The notes beneath the pieces were generated by a model, which did not search any database, was not told where the DNA came from, and was given only the letters and a program-made list of their open reading frames with translations. Shown piece after piece: positions 9,861-19,205 of a DNA stretch of 64,000 nucleotides. The stretch lies in assembly GCA_022826805.1 (NCBI GenBank), contig JAJDUH010000058.1:45987-109986 (forward strand), in the 5' to 3' direction. Origin of the DNA: Candidatus Poribacteria bacterium. Lineage in GTDB: Bacteria > Poribacteria > WGA-4E > WGA-3G. The translations under genes were made by a program, and so were the position numbers. Each line of letters begins with the position of its first letter. Position 1 is the stretch's first letter.

Positions 9861-10868
9861 GTGCCTTTGAACAGAAAGCAATTCCAGCGGGTTGCCAAAA
9901 TCGGCGTACCTACAGTGCTGGCAGTCGTTATAGCTTACTTCCTCTTAAGACAGATCGACCTGCAACAGATACCGCAAACCCTTAGCCGGTTGTCGATAAA
10001 GGCACTCTTAATCGGGCTCGTATGCTATTGTCTGTTAGTGTTGGCGAAAACCCTCCGGTTCCGAGCACTGCTCAATCTTGAGAGTCGTATCCATCGAATT
10101 TTCCCAATCTTGGCGTTGCACACCTTTTGGGGCAATATTCTTCCGATGCGGACAGGAGATGTCTCTTATGTCTATCTCATGCAACGGCGACAGAAAGTGG
10201 ACGCAACACAGGGAATCGCCTCGCTTCTGGTGGCAAGCCTCATTGACCTTGTGCTGCTAATGGGCTTGGTAATTGCCACAGCCTGGCTCCTGCGCACCGA
10301 GCTTCGCAACACATTCTCTGGCACGGTACTTTACCTCGTGCCTTTCCTAATAGGCGGTGGTTTAGTCGCAGTCGTGCTCTTTGTATACATTGCACCAAGC
10401 GTCTGCATGAAGTTCGCAGAGCGATGTACGGTGCCACTGTTGCGTCTTAAAAAGCGACCAATCACATGGGCGGTCAACAAAGGCTTGGAAGTACTCCGGC
10501 AGCTAACAGCGTTTCGGTCGAATCGCCGTTACTTGGAAGTCTGGTTATATTCCCTACTCTGCCTCGTCATCCGTTTCGGGTTTCAGTGCTACCTCGTCAT
10601 CGAGATGGGGGTCGGTATTCCGATGCCCGAAGTGTTATTCGCACTCGCCTTTACGAACGTCTTTAACCTATTGCCTGTCCAGACAGTTGGTAACTTCGGA
10701 ACGACCGAGTTTCCGTTCGTCTGGCTGCTACACCATTTCGGTACATCGGTAGAGATCGCCACTGTCACAGGATTCAGTTTACACATTCTAATCCTACTTT
10801 ACTGTTTACCCTTAGGCGCATACGGATCTCTAACCAATGGCAAGTTTCTAAAAACTAACAACTTATAA
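9861..10868 (+). CDS. Lysylphosphatidylglycerol synthase TM region/UPF0104-type flippase-like membrane protein
   Basis: Multi-TM; LRFRALL...FWGNILPMRTGDVSYVYLM...LPVQTVGNFGTTEF; GTG start. Confidence 0.78.
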   Translation: MPLNRKQFQRVAKIGVPTVLAVVIAYFLLRQIDLQQIPQTLSRLSIKALLIGLVCYCLLVLAKTLRFRALLNLESRIHRIFPILALHTFWGNILPMRTGDVSYVYLMQRRQKVDATQGIASLLVASLIDLVLLMGLVIATAWLLRTELRNTFSGTVLYLVPFLIGGGLVAVVLFVYIAPSVCMKFAERCTVPLLRLKKRPITWAVNKGLEVLRQLTAFRSNRRYLEVWLYSLLCLVIRFGFQCYLVIEMGVGIPMPEVLFALAFTNVFNLLPVQTVGNFGTTEFPFVWLLHHFGTSVEIATVTGFSLHILILLYCLPLGAYGSLTNGKFLKTNNL

Positions 10869-10900
10869 CCAACAACCAACAACCATATCGGAGCCATAAT

Positions 10901-11722
10901 ATGAGAATCATCGATCCACATGTTCACGTTTGGAAAAACGATCCACGATTTCCGTGGGCACCAGAGACAACAAATCCACCCGAAGATGATGCCACAGCAG
11001 AAACACTCTTAGAACTGATGGCAGCGAACGGCGTTGAAAAAACCGTCCTCGTTCAGGTCATCCATTATCGCTGGGATAACCGGTACGCAGCCGACGCAAT
11101 GAAAAGATACCCCGATAAATTCATGGGCGTCTGCCGAATCAACCCCGAAGACCCGGAGGCACCCGACCATCTCAGCCGCTGGACCGAAGAGGACGGTTTC
11201 CACGGTGTGCGTCTGAGTCCGTCTACCGGACCTAACGGCGATTGGTTTGCCGGACCCTTGATGCCACCGATATTCCGCCGCGCCGAAACACTCGGCGTCC
11301 CGATGCTGATGCTCACAGGTGCCGATCGGTTAGTAGACCTCGTCCCACTTTTAGAACAACATCCCGACTTGGATGTTGTCATCGATCACATGGCGGGTTG
11401 TTCGCCTGATGCCCCTGAAAAGCATGAATTGCTGCTCGACTTAGCACGGTTTCCTCGGGTTTATGTCAAGATAAGTCACACATGGTCAATCTCAAAGACC
11501 GGTTTTCCATGGGCGGACACATACGAGCAGGTCAAGAAGGTATATCACGCGTTCGGCGGTTCTCGGATTATGTGGGGCACCGATTGGCCCGTCTGTCTCA
11601 AACAAGCCAGTTATGCAGAAACCTTAGCCGTTGTCCGTGACGAAATGGACTTCTTCACACCCGAAGATCGGGAATGGGTCTTGGGCAAAACAGCACTGCA
11701 ACTCTGGCAATTCCCAACCTAA
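10901..11722 (+). CDS. Amidohydrolase family (TIM-barrel) protein
   Basis: MRIIDPHVHVWKNDPRFPW...VIDHMAG...MWGTDWPV. Confidence 0.88.
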   Translation: MRIIDPHVHVWKNDPRFPWAPETTNPPEDDATAETLLELMAANGVEKTVLVQVIHYRWDNRYAADAMKRYPDKFMGVCRINPEDPEAPDHLSRWTEEDGFHGVRLSPSTGPNGDWFAGPLMPPIFRRAETLGVPMLMLTGADRLVDLVPLLEQHPDLDVVIDHMAGCSPDAPEKHELLLDLARFPRVYVKISHTWSISKTGFPWADTYEQVKKVYHAFGGSRIMWGTDWPVCLKQASYAETLAVVRDEMDFFTPEDREWVLGKTALQLWQFPT

Positions 11723-11763
11723 CACTCCGACAATTACTTATACACTATAAAAAGGGAGCTACA

Positions 11764-13365
11764 ATGAACATATCAGATCGCCCGAATATCCTTTGGATCT
11801 CTATAGAGGATACAACACCCCGTTTTGGTTGTTACGGGGACCCGATCGCACGTACACCCAATATTGACAGGCTCGCTGCTGGTGGATGTCGGTTTCCGAA
11901 CGCGTTTTCGACTGCTGGGGTCTGTGCACCGAGTCGTTCCGCTATTATCACCGGTATGTATCAGACTTCCATCGGAACACATCACCATCGGACAACGCAT
12001 ACACACGAAAGTACACCGGACCTACCTACGCCGTATTCTGTCGTTCCGCCCCCTTATGTGAAAACATTCACCGAATATCTGAGAGGGGCAGGCTATTATT
12101 GCACCAACAATAGTAAAACAGACTATCAGTTCACACCGCCTATCACAGCGTGGGATGACAATAGCAATCAAGGACACTGGCGAAATCGTGCGGACGGGCA
12201 ACCCTTCTTTTCCGTTTTTAACCCACTCGTTACACACGAAAGTGGTATGTGGGAAAAGGAAGATCGTCCACTGACCACGAATCCAGATGACGTGGAATTA
12301 CCACCTTATTTACCAGATACACCTAAAGCCCGCGCCGCATTGGCTCGACAGTACGATAATCTCGCCACTGCCGATGCACGTGTCGGAGAGTTGTTGGATC
12401 AACTCGAGGAAGATGGACTTGCAGAGAATACCATTGTTTTTCTCTGGAGCGATCACGGTGAAGGACTCCCACGCGGTAAACGTTGGCCCTATGATGCGGG
12501 GATCCGAATTCCGTTGATTGTGCGTTGGCACGCAGCGCTTAATCCAGGGAGTGAGAGTGATCAATTGGTGAGTTTGATTGATCTCGGTCCCACTGTGCTT
12601 TCGTTATGTGGTGTTCAAGCACCGCAGCACCTACAAGGACAACCCTTCCTTGGACCCCAAAAAGTAGAACGTGAATATATTTTTGCAACGCGCGACCGCC
12701 TTGATTTATCGTATCAGATGTTGCGTGCTGTACGTGATAAAAGGTATAAATACATCCGAAATTATTATCCCGAAAAGCCATATCTCCTCTGGGATCCTTA
12801 CCGCAATGACCATCCCGTGATGCAGGAGATGTGGCGACTTCATGCCGAAGGCAAATTAGAGGGCGATCAATTGGTCATGTTCCAATCACCCCGCCCCGCT
12901 GAAGAACTCTACGATGTGGAAAATGACAAGTATGAACTCAACAATTTAGCAGAAAATGCAGCACACGCACATGTACTTAAACGGATGCAAGAAACGTTGA
13001 CAGCGTGGCAATCGGAATTCGGGGATATGGGGAATATATCTGAAGAAGAAATGGTGGCGAAGTGGTATCCTAATGGCATACAACCACAAACGGCATCACC
13101 ACTTTTCATTCCAATTAACGCCTCTAACCCCGGCACGGAGCCTGCTCATGAAGATGGAGAATGGGACGCACCGCTGCTTCTGCAACTCTACTGTTCAACA
13201 CAAGGTGCCTCAATTGCGTATACAACCGAAGAAGGTGAAGATGTCCGATGGCAGTTGTATACAGAACCTTTGCGTTTACCGATAGGTGAAACCGTTATAA
13301 GAGCAAAAGCAATTCGGATCGGTTACAAAGAGAGCGATGAAAAATCTCTAAAATTCACAAACTGA
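11764..13365 (+). CDS. Sulfatase, with a possible C-terminal CHB_HEX_C-like beta domain
   Basis: RPNILWISIEDTTPRFGCYGDP...GVCAPSRSAIITG (CxPSR formylglycine motif); C-term LYCSTQGASIAYTTEEG...IRAKAIRIGYKESD. ATG 11764 preceded by AAAAGGGAG. Confidence 0.9.
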   Translation: MNISDRPNILWISIEDTTPRFGCYGDPIARTPNIDRLAAGGCRFPNAFSTAGVCAPSRSAIITGMYQTSIGTHHHRTTHTHESTPDLPTPYSVVPPPYVKTFTEYLRGAGYYCTNNSKTDYQFTPPITAWDDNSNQGHWRNRADGQPFFSVFNPLVTHESGMWEKEDRPLTTNPDDVELPPYLPDTPKARAALARQYDNLATADARVGELLDQLEEDGLAENTIVFLWSDHGEGLPRGKRWPYDAGIRIPLIVRWHAALNPGSESDQLVSLIDLGPTVLSLCGVQAPQHLQGQPFLGPQKVEREYIFATRDRLDLSYQMLRAVRDKRYKYIRNYYPEKPYLLWDPYRNDHPVMQEMWRLHAEGKLEGDQLVMFQSPRPAEELYDVENDKYELNNLAENAAHAHVLKRMQETLTAWQSEFGDMGNISEEEMVAKWYPNGIQPQTASPLFIPINASNPGTEPAHEDGEWDAPLLLQLYCSTQGASIAYTTEEGEDVRWQLYTEPLRLPIGETVIRAKAIRIGYKESDEKSLKFTN

Positions 13366-13539
13366 AAACCAAATCCTTCTTGACAAAATTATCCCAAATA
13401 TGTTACCATAATCAGATTAGATATCAACGGCGACTCCCATTAACTGATAGCAACACGGCAAGATACCATACACTCCCAAACCCCCAAGGTTCTTTGTTGG
13501 TGAGGTTCCAACCTCTCCCCATTCACAAGGAGAAATACT

Positions 13540-13887
13540 ATGCCGTTTTGTCCACAATGCAACGCTGAATATAAGCCGGAAGTATTGATGTGCTCGGATT
13601 GCAAGGTCCAACTCGTGCCTGAATTAGTGCAAACTGAGGTTACGGAATATGGGGATTGGTGCGTTGTTGAATCCGTACCAAATGAATTAGCGGGAAATAT
13701 CCTCCAGAGCGTTTTACAGGAGGAAGGTATTCCTGTCTATTTACGCTGCCATGAAGTGCCTTATTATGGCGGTGTGAAAGGCAATATCAAACAATCTGAA
13801 TGGGGCGATGTCCTCGTGCCAGTTAACTTACTTCCGCAGGCGCAGGCATCCCTCCAAGCTTATTTCGATTCACTACAGGAAGTTTAA
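13540..13887 (+). CDS. Zinc-ribbon/DUF2007-like small protein
   Basis: MPFCPQCNAEYKPEVLMCSDCKVQL; EYGDWCVVESVPNELAGNILQSVLQEEGIPVYL. Confidence 0.7.
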   Translation: MPFCPQCNAEYKPEVLMCSDCKVQLVPELVQTEVTEYGDWCVVESVPNELAGNILQSVLQEEGIPVYLRCHEVPYYGGVKGNIKQSEWGDVLVPVNLLPQAQASLQAYFDSLQEV

Positions 13888-13906
13888 CACGCCCAGACAA
13901 GTTGCC

Positions 13907-14113
13907 ATGAAGAAGGTAAAGCAACTCTACCTCTTTAAAGAAGTAGAATCTCACATGCGCATAACTGACAAAATTCACGTCCGAGCACACCAAAGGCGGG
14001 ACGGTAGTTACGTCAGAGAATATTGGCGAAAACGACCTGCCAGAAGGAGTAGTACTCGCAAACTGGTAACATCAGAGGAACAGATGTCTTTCTTGGAAAG
14101 CGAAAAAGATTAA
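13907..14113 (+). CDS. Small basic hypothetical protein
   Basis: MKKVKQLYLFKEVESHMRITDKIHVRAHQRRDGSYVREYWRKRPARRSSTRK...; ORF only. Confidence 0.45.
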   Translation: MKKVKQLYLFKEVESHMRITDKIHVRAHQRRDGSYVREYWRKRPARRSSTRKLVTSEEQMSFLESEKD

Positions 14114-14163
14114 GAGGCTTACACGAGAAGACCTCAAAATCGTCAGAGGGCTTTGTAAGCCCG

Positions 14164-15348
14164 ATGCAATACACTATGATCCATTTTTTCCAAAGCTTGC
14201 AGGTTCCCCGTGTTCCCATACGTTGCTTGCAAGCCTTTACCGTCTTACTGTTTTTCATCGCGAGCCCCGCACTTTTCAGTGATGTTTACCGCATCAAAAT
14301 AGGTGACACCCTCCTGATTGCGGTGATTGGACAACCGGAGTATACGCATTCCGTCCAAGTCCGTGAAGACGGTAGGATCAATTACTTCGGCGGGGACTTT
14401 GATGTTGTTGGGCAGACGGTGACAGCAGTCAATCAGCTGATTCGCGAGTTTCTCGTCAAGGATAATCACGTTAGCAACCCCATTGTTATGGTCTCACCGG
14501 TCCTACAAGAGAATGGCGTCTTCGTTGGTGGCGCCGTAAAGGCACCCGGGCGTTATCCCATCTCACCGGAGACGGATATCGGTCTGTACCGTGCCATCAC
14601 CCTTGCCGGTGGTATGGCTGAGAATGCCGATCGCCAAGGCGTGCAATTAATCCGCACTGATGCCACACAAAAGGTTGAAACCTACAACCTCTCAACCAAC
14701 CGTCCATACAAAGATATCCGCGTCAATATAAACGATCTCGTGTTTGTTATGCCCCTCAGCACCGTCGTAGTGCAAGGGCAAGTCCAAACACCCGGAAAGC
14801 TCTTTATCCGCGATGAGATTGGCATTGAACAGGCACTCGCCCGCGCAGGCGGTCCCACCCCAGAGGCGGATCTCACAGCACTCATAAGAATCGGCAAGGA
14901 CGGCACCCTTTCCGAATTTAACCGCTCTGAACAGTTCTGGAAATCCACAGAGGACAACACCCCGCTCTCTTCTCTATCGGACGGCGATGTCCTGTATGTC
15001 CCTAATGTATTCAAAGTTGAACCTATCTACGTAACGGGTTATGTCCGTAACCCAGGTGCCCAGCGCGTGCGTGGACCTTTGAGCATTACGCAAGCCGTTG
15101 CCCTCGGCGGCGGGTTTGACGTTGCAGCGAACCGCGAGGAGGTGCTTGTTCACCGCCGTGATGGCATGATTGAAGAGGTCTCGTTGATACCCGACCCCGT
15201 TGAAGGCGCACCATCGCAGCAGACGTTACTCTATCCGGGGGACATTTTAGAGGTAAAAAAGGAATTTCAGGTGAATTGGGGGCTCGTCAGTACATTCGCC
15301 TACATCCTCATCAGCGGCATCGGCATCATAATTCAGCTGACGAGGTAG
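14164..15348 (+). CDS. Polysaccharide export protein (SLBB domains)
   Basis: YRIKIGDTLLIAVIGQPEYTHSVQVREDGRINY...; repeated GGAVKAPGRYPI / GQVQTPGKLFI / GYVRNPGAQRV. Confidence 0.88.
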   Translation: MQYTMIHFFQSLQVPRVPIRCLQAFTVLLFFIASPALFSDVYRIKIGDTLLIAVIGQPEYTHSVQVREDGRINYFGGDFDVVGQTVTAVNQLIREFLVKDNHVSNPIVMVSPVLQENGVFVGGAVKAPGRYPISPETDIGLYRAITLAGGMAENADRQGVQLIRTDATQKVETYNLSTNRPYKDIRVNINDLVFVMPLSTVVVQGQVQTPGKLFIRDEIGIEQALARAGGPTPEADLTALIRIGKDGTLSEFNRSEQFWKSTEDNTPLSSLSDGDVLYVPNVFKVEPIYVTGYVRNPGAQRVRGPLSITQAVALGGGFDVAANREEVLVHRRDGMIEEVSLIPDPVEGAPSQQTLLYPGDILEVKKEFQVNWGLVSTFAYILISGIGIIIQLTR

Positions 15349-15383
15349 ATTGTTAAATGAGTTTGGTATAAGGCATTTTTTTT

Positions 15384-15409
15384 GTAGCATAAACTGTCAG
15401 TTTGTGCAA
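15384..15409. repeat. Dispersed palindrome GTAGCATAAACTGTCAGTTTGTGCAA
   Basis: Inverted copy near 19070 (GGCACAAACTAACAGTTTATGCTAC). Confidence 0.7.
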
Positions 15410-15666
15410 TTTGGGATATGGCAGTATCAAAATGTTTGAACTTTGAAACGGGATGCTTTTCCTGTTCTTAGAAAATGGACACAGACCATTATATTGTTGT
15501 TTCTCACAAAAACATAATTTCTTGTAGGAGCGACCTCTGGTCGCGACATTCAAACTTAAAATTTAGACAGACAAAGCACTATCCTCAAATCACAAGAAAT
15601 GGGAAAGTATAAATAACACCTCGAGTCCTTTATGGCTAAATAGATGGAGGAAAGGAGCATCCAGTT

Positions 15667-18600
15667 ATGCTATGCGAACAATTTGAACACATTCATGAAA
15701 TCCGCCAAACTTATCATGGTGATAGCGAATTGTCCAAGGCTAACCAAATGAGCATGATTAAAACTTTAGCGGAGGATCTTAACAAAACAAACGCTCACTT
15801 TATTTTCGAGTTGATTCAGAACGCTGAGGACAACACATACGAGACGCCTTTGCCCTATATTTCCTTCCAGTTAACAAAAACCGATCCTACCTGCACTAAA
15901 GGCTCTGATGGTGCATTGATCATCGAAAACAACGAAATTGGCTTTAATCGTAATGATGTGGCAACAATTTGTGCGGTGGGTCAAAGCAAAAAGAGAAAGA
16001 AGTTTGGAGACATCGGTGAAAAGGGAATTGGTTTTAAATCTGTCTTCCGCGTAACAGATAACCCTCATATCTTTTCCAAAGGTTACGAGTTTTGTTTGCC
16101 GGAGTTTGATGAAGAAACTGGACTTGGGTACATCGTACCAAGGTGGCTTGATATCCCACCGGAAGGTCTAAATCCTTCCATGACCTATATCGTCCTTCCA
16201 TTAACAAAATCAGATTTTGGGTATGCTAAGATTGAGTCAATGCTGGAAGATATTCAGCCAGAGGTTATTCTTTTTCTTTCAACTCTTAAACAAATTCGGA
16301 TTAAGACGGATACTGGGATAGATTTTACGATTTTCAAAGATAATGAGAGGCAGCCAGAAGTCACAATCGACGTTAAAGGCAATAAAGTTGGAAACTATAA
16401 TGGGGGTGATTTCTTGGTATGTCCTAAAACCTTTGATAAGCCTGCCAATATTACTCACAAGAAACGAGAAGGCGTGGAAGATCGAGAAGTTTCAATTGCG
16501 TTTCCTTTGGATGAAAATTCTACCGCAATCGAGAAGGTTTTTGCGTATTTACCTGTCCAGGATGACACCGGTTTACCATTTTTAATTAACGCCGATTTCA
16601 TACTAACTAGTTCGCGTGATGACATTCATGAGGATGTTCCTTGGAATCGTTGGTTGATGGAGTGCGTAGCGGATTTGGTTGTAAAGGAATTCTTGCCTCT
16701 TTTAAAGGAGCGAGAGCGTTTAAACGTTGACTTTCTTGAAGCACTCGCGAGCAAATTAAATAATCTTGCTGAGGATAAAAACAATCTGTTTTATCCTATC
16801 TTCGGCAAGGTCCGCGAGACACTTATGAATGAAGAATTTCTCCCAGCAAATGACAGGACGTATGTCTCAGCATCAAATGCTAAGCTCGCACGAGGGAATC
16901 CAATTAGAAACCTTCTTAACCACAAGCAGTTAAGTGACTTGTTTTATTCCATCAATACCACTAATGAAACCAAGTGGTTGTCCAATGAAATCACCCAAGA
17001 TCTCACTCCTGAGCTCCGCACCTATCTTACTTTGAAACTGGACGTTAACGAAGTTGATCCTTCTATGTTCGCACGCCGGCTAACCCTGCTGTTCCTTTCC
17101 AAACAATGTGACGAATGGTTTATCAAATTCTATAGATTTTTATTTGGGCAGCCAACACTATGGCGTTCCCAATGGAGCATTCTCCGAGATAAGCCTATTT
17201 TGCGTCTTCAAGATGGGGCACACGTTAATCCATTCAAGGAAGATGAATCTCCGAATGCATACTTACCTATTGAACAGAATACTGACATCTCGTTCCCAAT
17301 TGTGAAGATAGAATTAACTCAAGATGAAAAAGCAAGCGGGTTTCTGAGAGAGCTGGGGATTCCAAAATGGGACATTGTTGACGAAGTTATCAGCCATATT
17401 GTACCAAAATATGGACATGATTCCTCAACGGTTCCTCTTGCCAATCACAAGGGCGATTTTGCTAAAATTGAGTGTGCATGCGAAACAAATTCGAGAGATA
17501 AGCGAAATCGACTTTGGCAAGCTTTACAAGAAACCCCCTTTATTCTTATTGAGAGTTCGGACATAGGTAATGTAAGTTACTATAAACCAAATCAGATTTA
17601 TTTTCCAAATAATGAGCTTCGCTTGTATTTTAAGGGAAATGGCACTTGTAAATTTGTGAATCTTGATGAGTATCCGCCTTCGGCGCACGGGTTATTTAAG
17701 AAATTGGGAGTTGAAGATTCCGTGCGGATTGAGCGAAAAGAAAAAGATGTTGGAGGACGCGTTATCATCTATAAGCGTCACGGTTCCCATAAGAGAGGGC
17801 TTAATGGCTTTGATCCTGATATAAAGATTGACGGGTTGGAATATGCTTTGAATAACCCAACTCCAGAAAAAAGTGCTTTTATATGGAATGAAATTGCTCG
17901 GTCTAACGTTGATTGCATTCGCGGAACTACAGAAACATCAAGCCATCGGAACTATACATATAGTGATCCACCAGTGGAAGAGAGATCCAGTGGGTTTGGT
18001 TGTTTATTGATTGCCAAAAAGTGGCTCCCGGATTCAGATGGAAATATGCACAAACCAAGTGAACTCACCCTTAAGGAATTACCCGAAGGATTTGTTCGTG
18101 ATGAACAATTGGCATACCAACTCCGTATGAAAAAGGATGTAGTGGCTGAGCTTGCAGAAGAAAGTGGTGTTCCAATAAAATTTATTGAAGCATTCCGCCA
18201 AAACCCCGAGAAATGCGAGGAATTTCTTAGGGAGTTGGAGGCTGGGAAAAAAACTCTTGAGGAAAAAGAACAAGAGATTCCAGAACAATCTATTCAGGAA
18301 AAGAATGGCCCTTATGATAGAACCCCAACTGATGCCGGTTCAACACTCCTTGAGTCTTCGCCCAATATTGATGGAGAAAACAATAGTTCAACGACGAAGG
18401 AGAACAAAGTGCCAGAAACGGGCAACGTACACACTGATTCAGTAAGCAATGAATCTGTCTACACTTCTCCGCAGCCAAGTGTGAGTCGCCCAAGTTCGCA
18501 AGATAGTTCTCAGGGAAATACATCTCGTAGAGACAGCGGTGGGCATGGAGGTGGTGGCGGAGGTCCTGGCAAAACACATGAGGATTTAAAGGATGACCTG

Positions 18601-18924
18601 GCGAATAACCCTTCTCAGCTTGGGGAAGGATTGAGATTGATTAAAAAGGAGTATACATTCAAATCAGGTGATGGTAGAGTGGATGTCTTGTTGATGGATA
18701 ATTCTGGAAAACCTGTGCCTGTGGAGGTGAAGCCATATATCTCACCCGAAAGCGATTCTGAAATCTTGCAGGCCTTGAAGTATAAACATCTTGCTGCTAG
18801 TGACTATGATATACTATGTAAGGAGGTCCGCTGCATTCTTGTAGCACCGGAAATTCCTGATGATGTTAAGAAAAAATGCAAGCAATTGGGAATTGAGCCT
18901 TTTATACCAGCGACGGATAAGTGA
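15667..18924 (+). CDS. Sacsin/Hsp90-type HATPase protein with C-terminal PD-(D/E)XK-like nuclease domain (putative defence)
   Basis: FELIQNAEDN (N-box), GDIGEKGIGFKSVFRV (G-box); Gly-rich linker GGHGGGGGGPG; C-term GRVDVLLMDNSGKPVPVEVKPYIS (D...ExK). Confidence 0.78.
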   Translation: MLCEQFEHIHEIRQTYHGDSELSKANQMSMIKTLAEDLNKTNAHFIFELIQNAEDNTYETPLPYISFQLTKTDPTCTKGSDGALIIENNEIGFNRNDVATICAVGQSKKRKKFGDIGEKGIGFKSVFRVTDNPHIFSKGYEFCLPEFDEETGLGYIVPRWLDIPPEGLNPSMTYIVLPLTKSDFGYAKIESMLEDIQPEVILFLSTLKQIRIKTDTGIDFTIFKDNERQPEVTIDVKGNKVGNYNGGDFLVCPKTFDKPANITHKKREGVEDREVSIAFPLDENSTAIEKVFAYLPVQDDTGLPFLINADFILTSSRDDIHEDVPWNRWLMECVADLVVKEFLPLLKERERLNVDFLEALASKLNNLAEDKNNLFYPIFGKVRETLMNEEFLPANDRTYVSASNAKLARGNPIRNLLNHKQLSDLFYSINTTNETKWLSNEITQDLTPELRTYLTLKLDVNEVDPSMFARRLTLLFLSKQCDEWFIKFYRFLFGQPTLWRSQWSILRDKPILRLQDGAHVNPFKEDESPNAYLPIEQNTDISFPIVKIELTQDEKASGFLRELGIPKWDIVDEVISHIVPKYGHDSSTVPLANHKGDFAKIECACETNSRDKRNRLWQALQETPFILIESSDIGNVSYYKPNQIYFPNNELRLYFKGNGTCKFVNLDEYPPSAHGLFKKLGVEDSVRIERKEKDVGGRVIIYKRHGSHKRGLNGFDPDIKIDGLEYALNNPTPEKSAFIWNEIARSNVDCIRGTTETSSHRNYTYSDPPVEERSSGFGCLLIAKKWLPDSDGNMHKPSELTLKELPEGFVRDEQLAYQLRMKKDVVAELAEESGVPIKFIEAFRQNPEKCEEFLRELEAGKKTLEEKEQEIPEQSIQEKNGPYDRTPTDAGSTLLESSPNIDGENNSSTTKENKVPETGNVHTDSVSNESVYTSPQPSVSRPSSQDSSQGNTSRRDSGGHGGGGGGPGKTHEDLKDDLANNPSQLGEGLRLIKKEYTFKSGDGRVDVLLMDNSGKPVPVEVKPYISPESDSEILQALKYKHLAASDYDILCKEVRCILVAPEIPDDVKKKCKQLGIEPFIPATDK

Positions 18925-19067
18925 TATACCAGATGGTGTCAACAAGAGGCACTTCCGTGTAATCCGCGATTCAGACAACCGGAAATGTGATGAGTCGCCG
19001 CTAAAATTGTTCTTTTCACGTGGGTTCGATTTAGAGGTTGAAATCGCTTGAATCGGTTATACTTACA

Positions 19068-19093
19068 AGGCACAAACTAACAGTTTATGCTAC
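19068..19093. repeat. Inverted copy of the 15384 palindrome
   Basis: aggcacaaactaacagtttatgctac. Confidence 0.7.
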
Positions 19094-19205
19094 AAAAGAG
19101 CCGCGTTTTTGTGTCAGACGCGTCATCAATCACGAGTAACCATAATCCTGAAAATCCGCGAATCCTGTAAATTCTGATTCAGACAGGCACTGACAACTCA
19201 AAATT

